Below are positions 1-11,800 of a DNA stretch of 64,000 nucleotides, piece by piece. The stretch lies in NCBI RefSeq assembly GCF_033958435.1, contig NC_134147.1, positions 43,146,001-43,210,000 on the forward strand, written 5' to 3'. Made by a program: the position numbers and the translations under genes. Numbering within the stretch: position 1 is the stretch's first letter; each line of letters begins with the position of its first letter. The notes under the pieces were generated by a model, which was not told the DNA's origin, searched no databases, and saw nothing but the letters and a program-made list of their open reading frames with translations. The stretch is from Carettochelys insculpta. Its lineage: Eukaryota; Chordata; Testudines; Carettochelyidae.

Positions 1-78
1 TTTGGGATTGGTGGGGACGAACTTGACCTGCGAAATGCCTTGCTCGGTCAAAAGGATGAGCATCGAGACAGTCATTCA
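1..78. other. Flank left of the DIRS element
   Basis: Short non-coding flank before the retrotransposon. I recognise no gene or repeat family in it. It does not resemble the sequence just right of the element (6186 onward), so no target duplication is evident. That agrees with DIRS elements, which integrate with a tyrosine recombinase and usually make none. Confidence 0.4.
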
Positions 79-92
79 GGGTGAACCTACAC

Positions 93-270
93 TTCTTCCT
101 TGAGTGTCCCTGTGGGAGCTCCGTGATAGGTGTCGGGCTCGCCCCGGCGCCGCAGATCAGATCTTTCCAGCAGTTTCTGCCAGACCGCGCATGCACCGGC
201 GCGCGCTGCTCCCTTGCGCGCTCCCGGCCACGTGCATGATCCGGTCCCCTCCAGTTCCCTCTTAACCGCC
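93..270 (+). repeat. Left inverted terminal repeat of the DIRS element
   Basis: Positions 98-270 are the reverse complement, with scattered mismatches, of 5981-6147. Shared blocks include the AGATCAGATCTTTCCAGCAG segment and a CpG-rich stretch around 186-240. Its outermost part (93-130) is also the complement of 5821-5858. It differs from that internal copy at several sites, so the left end has drifted more than the right end. Confidence 0.88.
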
Positions 271-393
271 ATCGGCTGCAGACGGAATCCGCTCAGGCTG
301 TGGCCAGAGTCAACGTATTTAATGTTTTAAGTGTTTTTAGAGTTTCTTTTCAGTCTTTCAGTCTTTAAGCTAGCTTGTTATTTTTCTTATTGC

Positions 394-418
394 AAAAAAA
401 AAAAAAAAAAAAAAAAAA
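394..418 (+). repeat. Poly-A tract (A25)
   Basis: An uninterrupted run of 25 A in the leader between the left terminal repeat and the gag frame of the DIRS element. Confidence 0.95.
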
Positions 419-567
419 GTGTATAAAAGCCTTAGTAACAAGAGGAGCAGCGGAGGCCCGGGGACGTAAGGCCATTAGGCCACCTGCCGCGGCAGGCTGG
501 GTCCGAGAGGGGAACAAGCACAGAGAAGGTGCTAAGTACCCTATTAACAACTCAAAGACTCACCGCA

Positions 568-2821
568 ATGTCCTCTTCAGGATTCAAGAAGTGTGAGTCA
601 TGCCGCGAAGCTATGCCGGCCTCCGATGGGCACAGTCAGTGTATTAGGTGCCTGGGGGAATCTCACGTCACCCAAAAATGCTCCTTCTGCGCAAAGCTCA
701 TGGCGAGAGCAAGGAAGGACAGAGAAATGCGGCTAAAAATGCTGCTCTTTGACAAGGCCCTCCAGCCAGACATGCCGGAGCGGCCCCAACAAGAGGGACC
801 CGCAGGGGCCCATAAAAGGAAGGCGGCTTCCCTCACCCCATCAGTGCAAAAACAGAGGAAGCTCTCGCCAACCCGATCCCTGCCGGCAGCCACAGCGAGC
901 GGGACGGGTGCAGCACATAGCCCCCAGCCGCAATCACAGACGAGTGGCGGCGGCACGGAAGCGCACGTGGCAGAGGCTGAGCCTCCGATAATCAAACAGC
1001 CGGCCCGCACCGCGGGCAGAGCGGTGGCCAGGCAAGCGCCGGAACCGGCGGCACCGCAGCTAGCGGCACAGACCCCCGGGGCGCCAACAGTGCAGAGCTC
1101 ACAGGCACGCGGCCTGCAGGCGCCGGGCGAGACCACCCGCGCAGCACCGCAGCAAAGCGTGCCGAGCGCGGCGCCGACAGTGGGGCCGAGATCCCCGGCA
1201 CGGAAAGGGGTGGAGTCAGCCCCACAGGGGAGGGGAAAGGCAGCAGAGAAAACCCGGCACCGCAGCCCTTCTCCAGACAGGGCTGCAGGGCTGCTCTCTC
1301 TAAGCCCTCCCCTTATGCTGCGAACTCCAACAAGGAGGCAGGGGTCTCCCCCAGTCTACCCTGAGCCTCCTTCTCCGTTCCTCCAGCCAGCATCACCATG
1401 GCTTGGGCCACCCTCGCCTTTTCTGGGATTTGACCCCCTGAAGTACTATCACAAATCAGTCTCACCATTGTCTCAATCACCCAGGCGATCTCACTCCCCC
1501 AGACGCCGGGGGTATGTGCCTCGAGAGTGGTCCAGGTCTCCATCCCAGGAACCATGCCTGTGTTGCCATGGTCGCCCCTATCATGCGGGGCATAGACACC
1601 AAAGGCATACCCCCAGGGACAGGTCCCCTCAGACGGTTCACTATCCCCGAGGGCAATCGCGGACGGGGACGGAAACGCAAATATCTCAGGGGGAGTTGAT
1701 TCTGGAACCCTGAGATTTCCCCTCGCAAGCCTCCAGCGAGAAGGTGTATCACTGTCAACAGGACCCAGAGGGATCCAGAGAGGCTTACCCTAGTGGTTCC
1801 TCTCTATCCTCCCCCGACGAGGCTACGGCCCCAGGGGACATCCACCCCCCAGACGATCTCAAACAGTTCCAAGAGCTGTTTAAAAGGGTGGCCTTTACGC
1901 AAGGTATCCAAACAGCAGAGGTGCAGGAGAAGCACCATAAGCTCCTCAAAAACCTGAGACCTCCGGCCTCTTCCAAAATAGCTATTCCGCTCAATGAAGC
2001 AATTATGGAGTCCGCTACCACGATATGGCAGACCCCTGCGTCCGCTCCACCTATAAATAAGAGAGCGGATAAGAAATACTTCGTCCCGGCGAAGGGCATG
2101 GAGTTCCTGTTCAGGTCACCCACAACCAAATTCTCTGGTGGTGGAATTGTCTCAACAGAGGTCAAAAACTTCTCAGTACAAGACAGGGGGAATGGACGAA
2201 GATGCCAAGAAGCTAGAGTTATTAGGCAGAAAGGTCTACTCCTCCTCTACCCTACTGTTGAGAATGGCAAATTATGCAGCACATCTAGCGAACCATAACT
2301 TTGACAATTACTCCAGGCTGACTTCCCTCATGGACTCGCTTCCAGAGGATAAGAAGCCGGTGCTGAAGGCCATGATGCAGGAAGGCTACGCAGCCTCGAG
2401 GACAGGAGTTCAGATCGCCCTGGACGTAGCAGATACGGTGGCATGCTCAACGGCTACAGCAGTGGTCATGCGCAGGGAATCCTGGCTTCAGACATCGGGT
2501 ATCCCGAGGGATCTGCAGGCGAAGATTGTTGATCTCCCCTTTGACACACAGAAGTTGTTTGCTGAATCAACTGATTCGGTCCTTCATTCCAGTAAGGACT
2601 CAAGGGCTACTCTCAGAACCTTGGGGATTTATACCCCTCCATACAGGAAGAAAAAGTATTACCCTCAGCAAAGACGATACCCGTATCAACCCCAGCGTGC
2701 TCACTACCAAAGAGACTACGAGCAAGGGCGGCATCAACAGCACCAACAGTACAGAACTCCCAGGCGACGTTCCCAACGGAGCCGTGCCTCCTCGGGGCAG
2801 GGCCAGAGGCAACAAGTTTGA
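568..2821 (+). pseudogene. Decayed DIRS gag-like ORF1
   Basis: The likely start is the ATG at 568, which begins MSSSGFKKCESC; an upstream in-frame ATG at 529 lacks similarity to such starts. The N-terminal part carries a Cys/His cluster (CxxC, then CxxCLGxSH, then CxxC, about 589-700) typical of vertebrate DIRS ORF1. A Pro/Ala/Gln-rich middle follows. The frame meets a TGA at 1711-1713 and reopens in the same frame. It then shifts by one near 2150-2180 and continues with a conserved segment (RMANYAAHLANHNFDNY) and a basic Gln/Arg-rich C-terminus to the TGA at 2819-2821. It would have bound the element's RNA in a particle. At least one stop and one frameshift make it non-functional. Confidence 0.85.
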
Positions 2822-2836
2822 CGGACAGATCGAGGG

Positions 2837-5777
2837 TTGCACTATCACTACCATCGCGCAATGTCATCCAAAGCTAATGTTCCATCATCACATCCGACCA
2901 TTCTACGCCCAGTGGCAAAAGATCACCACAGACAAATGGGTACTGGAGATCATAGCCACGGTTACGCGATCCCCTTCCAGTCGCTCCCACCGCCACGACC
3001 TCCACCCAGGCCCCATCTAAAGGACGCCTCCCACGAAGCAAGACTCAAGCAGGAGGTGGACCATCTTATGCTTATAGGGGCAATGGAAAGAGTGCCAGAG
3101 CAACTCCAAGGGAAAGGGTTCTATTCAAAATACTTCCTTACAGAGAAAAAAAACAGGAGGCTGGAGGCCCATCCTAGATCTTCGAGGCCTCAATCGGTAC
3201 TTGCGCAAACAACGCTTTCGGATGATCACAGTCGCCTCTATACTTACGGCACTGGACGATGGAGATTGGTTCGCAGCCCTCGACTTACAAGACGCGTATT
3301 TCCATATAACAATCCACCCGGTTCACAGACGTTTTCTCCGGTTTATGGTCGGCAAAGGACGTTTCCAATACAAGGTTCTGCCATTCGGCCCCCAGAGTAT
3401 TTACCAAGACCCTGGCAGTGGTGTCAGCCTACCTGCACAGACAGGGGGTGTTTATATTCCCATATCTGGACGACTGCCTATTGAAAGGGGCCTCGAAGGA
3501 AGAGGTACTACGCATGATACGCGTTACAGCCGGCACGTTCTCATCGCTGGGCCTGGTCATCAACCTGGCGAAGTCAAAGATCGACCCCACACAGGACATA
3601 GAGTTCATAGGGGCACGCATAAACTCCATCACAGCAAAGGTTTATCTACCAGATGCCCGCTTTCGTGCCCTTGGTTCCCTCGTACAAGTCATCACCTTGG
3701 GCCCCACAGTGCCAGTTCTAACATGCTTACAGCTGCTAGGCCATATGGCAGCAGCAACGTTCGTAGTACAGAACGCCAGATTGCATATGCGCAGCGTGCA
3801 GCACTGGCTGGCGAGCGTCTACAAACCGGCAGCACACACCGTCCGCAGGGTGGTGTTGCCCACGACAGAGGTGCGCAGATCCCTGCAATGGTGGGTGAAC
3901 CCCAAGAACATGCTAACAGGGGTACCCTTTCATCAACCACAAATATCTATCTTTCTCACCACCGACGCCTCCCACGTAGGGTGGGGAGCACACATGGGCG
4001 AAAAGGTGACGCAGGGACTGTGGTCCCCTACGGAACAGCCGCTGCACATAAATATACTGGAGCTCAGAGCGGTGTTCAACGCCTGCAAACACTTTCGAGA
4101 CCATATACAAGGCAAAGTAGTCGGGATAAATACAGACAATACCTCCACCATGTTTTATATAAATCGACAAGGAGGAGCTCGGTCCCGTGCCTTATGTGCG
4201 GAAGCAGTCCGCCTGTGGAACTGGTGCATCGCCAACAATATAACTTTGAAAGCCTCATATTTACCAGGCACTCACAACGTGCAGGCAGACCAGTTGAGCA
4301 GGCACTTCGCACTCACACACGAGTGGCAGATCCGTTCCGATCTGCTACAACCGATTTTTCATGCATGGGGGTTTCCCCAGATAGACCTGTTTTGCCACTC
4401 ATCGCAACAAGAAGTGCCCACAATACTGCTCCAGGGCAGGACTGGGACGGGAGTCCCTGGGGGACGCATTCGCGATCTCGTGGAAGGGCCCCCTGCTGTA
4501 CGCATTTCCTCCCACAGTGCTCATCCACAAGGTCTTTCAGAAAGCCAGGAGAGAGAGAGCCCGCATGATCCTAGTAGTCCCAACTTGGGATCGACAGCAA
4601 TGGTTCCCCTTACTCCTGCACATGTCCGACCGCCCACCGATGCCCCTTCCGGTGGCGCCGGACCTGCTCACGCAAGCCCAGGGGTCTATAGTGCACCCAC
4701 ACCCCCGAGGCCTGCGACTGCAAGCATGGTTAATCCATGGCTCAGCTCACTAGAGAGCACATGTATGGAGGGAGTGCAACAAGTCCTAGAAAGTAGCAGA
4801 AGGACTTCCACCAGGAAGACCTACAAGCAGAAATGGACTCGATTCACTGCATGGTGTTCTACCAAGCAATTAGCTCCCCTTGCTGTGCCTATACCTGTAA
4901 TATTAGAATACTTACTGGACCTCAAGTGAGGCGGACTCTCCCTATCCTCGTTGAAGGTCCACCTTGCCGCTATATCGGCTTTCCGACACGAAGAGGAAGG
5001 GCCCACGGTGTTCACCCATCCCATGGTTACCAGGTTCCTGAAGGGGCTGGTAAACCTGTACCCGCCTCAGAAACTGCTTCCACCTTCGTGGAGCTTGGAC
5101 CTGGTGCTTAACGCGCTCACGGGACCACCGTTTGAAACCTTTGCCACAGTTTCCCTCCGTCTCCTTACGATAAAGACGACCTTCCTTCTTGCAATCGCGT
5201 CAGCTCGCAGGGTGAACGAGCTTGCGGTAGTTATGGCAACGCCACCCTGCACAGTATTTTCGAAGGAGGTGGTAACCTTACGGCTTCATCCAGCCTTTGT
5301 TCCGAAAGTTTCTTCCGAGTTTCATATTAATGAACCTATAGTCTTACCCTCGTTTTATCCAAAGCCTCATAACTCCAACAAAGAGGCACTCCTACACCTC
5401 CTGGACATGAGGAGGGCGCTGGCTTTTTATATAGACAGGACTTAGTCCTTCCGAAAAACGGATAGACTCCTAGTCTCTCTCTCTCCCAGATCAAAAGGAG
5501 AAGGTCTCTCTTCGCAGAGAATCTCGAAGCACATCGTATCCTGTATAAAAATGTGCTACGAACTTAGACTCCTTTACTGGCCCCGCCTAGGGCTCACTCC
5601 ACCAGGGCGGTGGCGGCATCAACAGCCTTTTTCAAGGGCATTGCGCTAAAAGACATCTGCAGAGCGGCGACATGGTCATCCTATGACACCTTCGCCAAGC
5701 ATTATGCCCTACACAGGGTATTCCAAGAGGATACCCGTCTCTCGACAGCGGTCCTTTCAGGGGCAAGCTGCACATAA
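2837..5777 (+). pseudogene. Decayed DIRS pol: reverse transcriptase, RNase H, tyrosine recombinase
   Basis: Domains in order: reverse transcriptase with LDLQDAYFHI near 3279-3308 and the catalytic YLDD at 3463-3474; RNase H with TDASHVGWG near 3960, LELRAV near 4060, TDNTSTMFYINRQGG near 4135 and PGTHNVQADQLSR near 4264; a linker starting WGFPQIDLF near 4363 that is usual in DIRS; and a tyrosine recombinase from about 4735. In the recombinase the first catalytic Arg lies in SARRVNEL (about 5200-5220), the HxxR pair at 5595-5606 and the nucleophilic Tyr at 5703-5705. The frame changes near 2965, 3150-3200, 3395, 4420-4440, 4750 and between 5445 and 5595. In-frame stops stand at 4927-4929 and 5443-5445. 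All key motifs survive but no single product could be made. Confidence 0.92.
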
Positions 5778-5820
5778 CCCGATTACCCACCTCCTTTCTT
5801 GGGTTACTGCTGGGTAATCA

Positions 5821-5919
5821 CCTATCGTGGAGCACCCACGGGGACACTCGAGGAAGAAAGAGAAGTTACTCACCGTAGTAACGATGGTTCTTCGAGATGT
5901 GTCCCCGTGGGTGCTCCAC
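5821..5919 (+). repeat. Internal complementary region of the DIRS element
   Basis: The left half (5821-5858) is the reverse complement of the left terminus (93-130). The right half (5858-5919) is the exact reverse complement of the right terminus (6124-6185). This joined, inverted copy of both ends is the hallmark of DIRS elements and is thought to template completion of a circular DNA intermediate. Confidence 0.92.
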
Positions 5920-5980
5920 CACCCGCCCATCCTCCCCGTTTCGGATCTCTGTTTAGTGTTTTTCAGGAGCATCCGAGGAG

Positions 5981-6185
5981 GTTGGTCAAGGAACTGGCGG
6001 GGACCGGATCGTGCACGTGGCCGGGAGCATGCAAGGGAGCGGTGCGCGCCGGCGCATGCGCGGTCCGGCAGAAACTGCTGGAAAGATCTGATCTGTGGCG
6101 CCGGGGTGAGCCCGACACCTATCGTGGAGCACCCACGGGGACACATCTCGAAGAACCATCGTTACTACGGTGAGTAACTTCTCTT
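5981..6185 (-). repeat. Right inverted terminal repeat of the DIRS element
   Basis: Inverted copy of the left end. The last 62 bases match the internal complementary region without a mismatch, including the terminal GGTGAGTAACTTCTCTT. The sequence after 6185 no longer matches, which sets the right boundary. Confidence 0.9.
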
Positions 6186-6269
6186 AATGGAACATTGACA
6201 TGCTGGCAGAACTCCTGGCAGTCATGAGGAGTAAGGGAAGTTGATGAGAGTCTCTCACATCAACCTCTT

Positions 6270-6375
6270 ACTGTCTGGACGGTGGCCAAAATCAATTTTA
6301 GATAAGTCAGCTCCAGCTCAATTTGTGTATCTAAAATCAATTTTTTTACCTCCTAGTGTAGACCTGGCCTTAGGT
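6270..6375. repeat. Partial TIR-type DNA transposon end
   Basis: Ends with CTAGTGTAGACCTGGCC followed by TTAG. This resembles the right end of the PIF/Harbinger-like element at 24787-25084. No matching left end is seen before the DIRS element, so the copy is truncated or was interrupted. Confidence 0.4.
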
Positions 6376-6387
6376 TCCTAGTGTAAA

Positions 6388-6740
6388 GATTCATAGATCT
6401 GGAAGGTCAGAGGGGACCATGAAGACAATTTGTTCTGACCTTCTGCATAACACAGGCCATGGAACTGAATAATTTCTGCATCAAGCCATAACTTCTGTTT
6501 GAGCCAGCACATATCTTTTTTTGAAAAGAAGTCCTGCCTTGATTTAAGGACCCTGAGTGATGGAGAATCCACTACAGCTGTAGTTAAGTTGTTCTACTGG
6601 TTAATTACCTTTTACTGCTATAAAATTGTGCCAGTATTTCCGATCTGAATTTGTCTGGCTTCAGCTTCAGCCTTTGCGTCTTATTAAGGTTTTATCTGCT
6701 GGATTAAAATTCCCTCTGCTATCAGAAATCTCTATCGTGG
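6388..6740 (-). mobile_element. CR1 LINE 3' fragment (old copy)
   Basis: Begins GATTCATAGATCTGGAAGG and continues with the block around TCTGACCTTCTGCATAACAC, then ATGGAGAATCCACTAC and CTATCAGAAATCTCT. These are phrases common in turtle CR1 3' regions read in reverse. The 3' end is at 6388 and the 5' side is cut off, as usual for CR1. There is no intact reading frame. Confidence 0.7.
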
Positions 6741-7224
6741 ATTAATTGAAAGGATGTTGAAGTTTTATTTCTTCCCCTTCTGTTCTTTGTCTGTCTTATC
6801 CAAGTACCTATGAAAGTGGCAAAGGGCTTATTAATGCCATTTTTACTGCCTGCTTCTCTGCTCTCGTCATGCAATTTGTGAAGTCCAATATTTGTTTTGA
6901 GTGTCACCTGAACTTTATTTGGCCTTCATCCATAAGGGGCAAACAGGCGCTGCTGCTTTAGCAGAAATGTTGACAGCGGGCACTGTGCTGCCCTGTTTGC
7001 TAGAGCCAAATATAAGCACTTAATAATAAATTTCCAAAATTCTTTCATTTTATTTGGCTGTTGCGAGTCGTAGATGCCGCTGAGCATCGAATGCAATGAG
7101 CTCCTGGTTTATAACTAGCCCTTCTCGGTGGTGTGGTGATACAAAGATTTAACAACAATTAAGGCAAATGATTTTGATAATGCTTAGCAGTGCTAGTTAA
7201 GCTGAGGAAGGATGGCCTTGTGAG

Positions 7225-7450
7225 TAGGGCACTGGCGTGGGTATTAAAAACCTTGGGTTCCAGTTTCTGGCTCTGTCACACACTCCCTGCAATAAGGCAA
7301 GTACTTGAATGCATGCTTCGGTTTCCCCATCTGTGACTAGGGATAACACCGTTTCCCTACTTTCTGGGGCTCTGTGGAGATAAACTGGTTAACGTTTGAG
7401 ACACCATGGAGCTATGTAAGTGCCTGGGAAAATGAAAGTCTGGTCTTCCT
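7225..7450 (+). repeat. MIR-like CORE-SINE remnant
   Basis: Carries the ordered landmarks of amniote MIR elements: CCTTGGGTTCCAGTTTCTGGCTCTG, then a GTTTCCCCATCTGTGA block, then GGAGATAAACTGGTTAACGTTTG and TAAGTGCC. Strongly diverged. (Each landmark is quoted only in part.). Confidence 0.55.
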
Positions 7451-7465
7451 TTTTTCACTACATAC

Positions 7466-9385
7466 CTCTGAGGTGTGTCCACACCTCATTGTACACTTGT
7501 GTCCATTGGACCTGGGCTTGTGGACTTTAGTGTTCTCAAACCCATGCTGCTTGGTAAACCCAGGCTGCCAGACCCCCAGGCCTCACAGCTGCATTATTGC
7601 ATCCGGGCCACACTGCACAGACCTTCTGACTGAGTTGGGCAGCTGGACGTAAGTCCACACTGCAAAATGTCAGGCCCAAAGGTCAGTGGACCCGGGTTTG
7701 ACCCCTCCCCTGGCAGGGCCATAGGACCTGGCTCCGGAGCGCTTGCTGACTCAAGGCAGACTGATTTGTATATGGATGGGAATGAAGGTTGGGCTCAAAG
7801 CTGAGTTAGTGCCCAGGGTTAGTGGTAGGTAGACCTATGTCTCAGCTGTTGTATGAATATTTTAAGCTCTAACCTCAACTGAGGGATGGGAATTGATGAC
7901 TCTTTAGCAAGCCTCCATTATTTCAATTATTAATTAACTATTGACAGAATTTTTAGCTGCATGACAAAACCTCTTGTCCCTCTCCATTGGTCCAACTTCC
8001 TCCTGAGTCTCTCATCCCACTAGTCCTGCCATCATCTGTTGCATACAAGTTTCTTATGGCAAAAAACAATCAGGGAAAAAACCGCTTAGCAGAACCCCTT
8101 TGCGTTTATACAGCGTAAAGAAGCCAAAAAAAAAATCCAGTACACAAGCCCACTTGTTTTCGGTTGCTCTTCTTAAGGTATTTACATCATGGTAGTCCCT
8201 ACCTAGAGCCTTATCCCCGGACCAGGACCACCCCTCTCCTTTGTGGTGGGTGCTGTACGAATACAGAACAAGACGTTCCCTGCCTCAGAGCTTCTGATCT
8301 AAGTGTAAAGTAAGAGGCAGCAGAGGGTTACAGACGGACATGGGAGTTCAAGTGCAACGGATGACCCAGACTTTGCCCCAGAGAGGATACGTTCTAAAAT
8401 TAGTCAAATCATGACTCATGAGGCAGCTGTTAGGAAGAGTTTCCAATCTGCAAGCCATCCTTCCATGGGTGAAAAGAATGATCAAATTATTAGAAAGCCA
8501 GAATATGGGGGAAACTCTGTCCCCGCTCAGTCTTCTTCACTTCCAGCAGCTTTGTACTCATAATTAAGAAACACTGATTAGTGGGATGAAATCAGACAGT
8601 AACTCCTGCTTTCAACCTACTACTCCCTGTCATTGTCTCGTTTTTTTGGCAGCATCAGTGTTTTGGTTTTATCTTCTCTCAACAATTTAAATCCCTGAGT
8701 TTGCATTTCCTTTACAGCTTTAAGTTACTTTTACCATGAAAGAGTAAAGTAGGTAGTTGATTGAGTTGTACTAAAACTATTAAGGGGACAATGGAATAAT
8801 TGCCTGTGTTTTCTGTTATAGCCTTAATGAAAATGTTAAAGGTGTGAACAAGAAAACACTTTTTACTCAATTAGAGGAAGATCAAATTGAATTCTAAAAT
8901 TCTTCCCAACAAAGTAGGTTAACTGGAGGCTGCATCTCTACCCTCCTATCTCTCTTCTAAACTTTAAAATGTGAGATGGATCATATTAATTCCTAAACAT
9001 TTTCTATTTTACAATGGTTGCATTTTCTTAGATGAAAGTACTGGAAAATCATAACCATTTGATCTTGCCTTTATAGAAACCTGAATCTTTTTGAACTTGG
9101 CCTGTCATCCCCTCTAGTTAATTTGACATTGTCATATCAGAAATAAATTTTTCATCTATTTTTTAAATGGTGTAATCAGAGTAATTCCCTCATTCTGCAG
9201 AAGAAATTGTCTTTTCCCATGGGAGGGCTTGCCCAGAGATGACATTGGATCCCAGTATTGTACTGTTTTGGGGTGGAGAAATTGTTTTGAGCATGCCCAG
9301 AGTCCATGTTTAATCTGAGATCCCAAATGCCACAAAAACCAAGACTGAAAAAGAGTATTCCTGACACTGTGGCCTTCATCTTAGG
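7466..9385. other. Non-coding stretch, mostly unrecognised
   Basis: 7466-7680 starts with GGTGTGTCCACACCTC and ends near GTCCACACTGC, so it may be a decayed TIR element. The rest shows no exon, no long open frame and no repeat family I can name. It is AT-rich single-copy-looking sequence. Confidence 0.4.
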
Positions 9386-9600
9386 GAGATACGCATCTCT
9401 CAGAGCTGGAAGGGACCTCAGAAGGTCAGCAAGTTCAGTCCCATGCCCTCTTAACAGGACCAAACCTCATCACTTATAGATCTTTTTTTTTTTTTTTTTC
9501 AAGTCTATTTGCCCCAGACCCCTAAATGGCCTCCTCAAGGATTGAGCTCATAGCCCTGGGTTTAGCAAGCCAAGGCTCAAACTACTGAGCTATCCCCTCC
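9386..9600 (-). mobile_element. tRNA-derived SINE with CR1-like tail (Cry I / tortoise Pol III type)
   Basis: Read on the - strand it starts at about 9600 with GGGATAGCTCAGTAGTTTGA, a tRNA-like A box, then a B-box-like GGGCTATGAGCTCAATCC near 9540-9558. A body follows, then the tail GAGGTCCCTTCCAGCTCT shared with CR1. A T17 run (9483-9499 on +) interrupts the body. The tRNA head plus CR1 tail is the arrangement described for the tortoise Pol III SINE, which supports a cryptodiran turtle. Family naming is from memory of the motif, not a search. Confidence 0.8.
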
Positions 9601-11620
9601 CACCCCTGGGCTGGTAGACTTAAACACAGCACACACCATACCAGTAGAGAAAGAAAAGGAACCCATTAGTGCTGCATCTTTTAGAGCTGCTGCCAGCAAG
9701 AAGTAGTTACAAAACCCTACGACTTCTTCACAAATGAGGTTTGGGGCCATGACTTCTGAACCTGATATGGTGCACTCAAATGGACCTGTATCAAGAACAA
9801 TGAAGAGGAGTTGAAGGTGTTATTTCTGGCACTGCTTCAAAGTAACACTCCAGTAAATAAATAAAATCCTTAGAGAATTTAATATTCTTTTGCATGGCCC
9901 GATTCAAAGCCCGTTGATGGTGTTCAGGGAGCGTTTCCCCTGTGTTCAATAGACTTTGGATCAGACCCATGAAGTGCATGTGTTGAGCAAAGAGTATCCA
10001 TGTGCCTTCATTGTGATCCTTCTGCAAGCCAGAGCTTTTTGACTTCCTTTTGAGGGTAGCTCTGAAGAGAAATCTATTCATAGGAGGAACAGTTTGTATT
10101 TCTTCCTGTTTAATAAAGAGCAGCTGAAGGGAGCTTTTCAAGTGCAGAGGAATCGCCCTGACATAGGAACAGAAGTGGCCTTGTTGCTTCCCAGCCAGGA
10201 ATACACACAAATCCTTCTTGCATTGGGAGGCAGATTTAAGTCTGTACATCTGCTGTCGGAGGGATGAGAAGGCCAGATGTGCACAGGACAATGACCATAT
10301 CACTCTCCTAAAACTTGCTGCTTGTGCCTGGGACTTATTGTTGCTTAGGCAATTCCTGTACTAACATCACACGGAAGCGCCATTTCTTTCTCTGCTAAAC
10401 ATTCAGGATTTCATTTGGCCTTGGAACTTTTATACACGTTGCTTGTGAATCCCTGGGTACGCTGGCATTTCAGTGCTAGCCCCTCACCCCCTGCCCCCCC
10501 CACCCCCACTAGAAGGATGATTAAGGACCAGCAACTTTTGGGGTCCCTGATCTTATTCATGAGGGTGGGACCTTGCACATGCCCAGAGCCCAGCTGAAGT
10601 CACCAGACTCCACATTCATTCAGGACTCTGCCCCTGCAACTCAGTGTAAGACTGAGGCCCAAATTGCATAGTAGTGTGCCGTGGCGAGTGGATGCCGTTC
10701 CAATGAAACAACTGAATTTATATCCAGTTGCACCAGTTCCAGACTCGACTCATAGTGGCTGAGGGCCATTACTACAGTCTTTATTCAGATGGTTCTGGCC
10801 CCCGCCCCATCTTTGTAGGGAAGGAAAAGTTTGATCCTCTCTGTGTAGTCTGTCTCACGCCACTTATTTTTGCTTCATCAGTGTTTTAACACGTAATAAA
10901 ATGAATATAGAAAAATCTGGCTATTTATTGTGCAAAGTCTTTAGAAGAATAACAATGTAGTCTAAAACCCACCTCTTCCATTTGATACTAGGAAGCTGAT
11001 GTGTAAAGTCTGCTGGCTGTTCAGGCCAAAAGATTGCAAGAGCCTTCCTAGCGGAGGAAGTTGTCATTAATCATGTTCTCCCAGACGCCACGGGAAGAGA
11101 TGGTTTTGACTTTTCTATTTGGAACCGTTCTGATCATTTGCATGTCTTCTTCACGATCGCAAATCTAACTCGGACACATGGAAACGGCGAAGGATCTGAA
11201 TCTATTCCAACGAAATGAGTAATCCCTTCCTTTGTAGAAAAAGCAGCAGCAGCAGTGAAACAGATCTTCCTCAGGCTCAGCAAACAGAGCAGCTGAAAGA
11301 AATCTGGACAATTTTAAAGTGATGTGCGCACTAGGAGGGGAAAGACAGAGATGGGATATTTCCTGGAGTTCTGTTTAACTCTTAATGTTGCTAAAGTAGA
11401 TTTTGTGGTGAATGCTCCCCTTCAGGGGCGACAGGTGGGCAGGCCGTCATTGTACAGACCAGTAGGAACTTCATTTTCTACAAATAGAAAACCATTCCAA
11501 GTAGGCTGTATGGTTTGTGTAGGACTAGGTCTGATCTCATTGCTGTTTCTTACAATGTCGGTCAGGTTAGGTTCCTTCTTGGTTTGGATGGAGGTATCAC
11601 TGTCCTAAGCATAAGGTTGC
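9601..11620. other. Non-coding stretch with one unassigned open frame
   Basis: No exon or named repeat seen. The - strand has an open frame of 170 codons at 9791-10303 with ordinary protein-like composition, but I recognise no domain in it. See findings. Confidence 0.35.
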
Positions 11621-11624
11621 GAGT

Positions 11625-11800
11625 TGAGACACTGGAGTTGTTTTCCCTGCTATGGCCTAGGACCAGATCACTTAACTGAGCCTCGGTTTCCCTTATCTGT
11701 GAAGGGAGGATAATATCTACCTCTGTCTTGGGGTAGAATTAATTCATGAATGTTTATGAAGCACTTGCAGAACCTCCTAAGGTAGATGCTCCACAGAAGT
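11625..11800 (+). repeat. MIR-like CORE-SINE remnant
   Basis: Contains GAGCCTCGGTTTCCCTTATC, then AGGATAATATCTACCTC and GAATGTTTATGAAGCACTT, the usual 3' half of a MIR element. Diverged. Confidence 0.5.

Larger units (their letters stand above)
79..6185 (+). mobile_element. DIRS-type tyrosine-recombinase retrotransposon, full length but inactive
   Basis: About 6.1 kb. The layout matches the DIRS order: left inverted terminal repeat, gag-like frame, pol with reverse transcriptase, RNase H and tyrosine recombinase, an internal complementary region, then the right inverted terminal repeat. Seen directly: the two ends are inverted copies (98-270 against 5981-6147), and 5821-5919 carries the reverse complement of both ends joined head to tail, the usual DIRS template for circularisation. 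Coding frames are broken by several frameshifts and stops, so this copy cannot move on its own. It is richer in GC and CpG than the flanks. The exact left terminus is uncertain: similarity to the internal complementary region is strong from 93 and weak back to 79. It lies on the same strand as LRIG1 and may sit inside one of its long introns. Confidence 0.93.

Noticed and set aside
663..1136. Open frame of 157 codons on the - strand
   Set aside because: It is the antisense of the GC-rich gag-like frame of the DIRS element and has no domain of its own.
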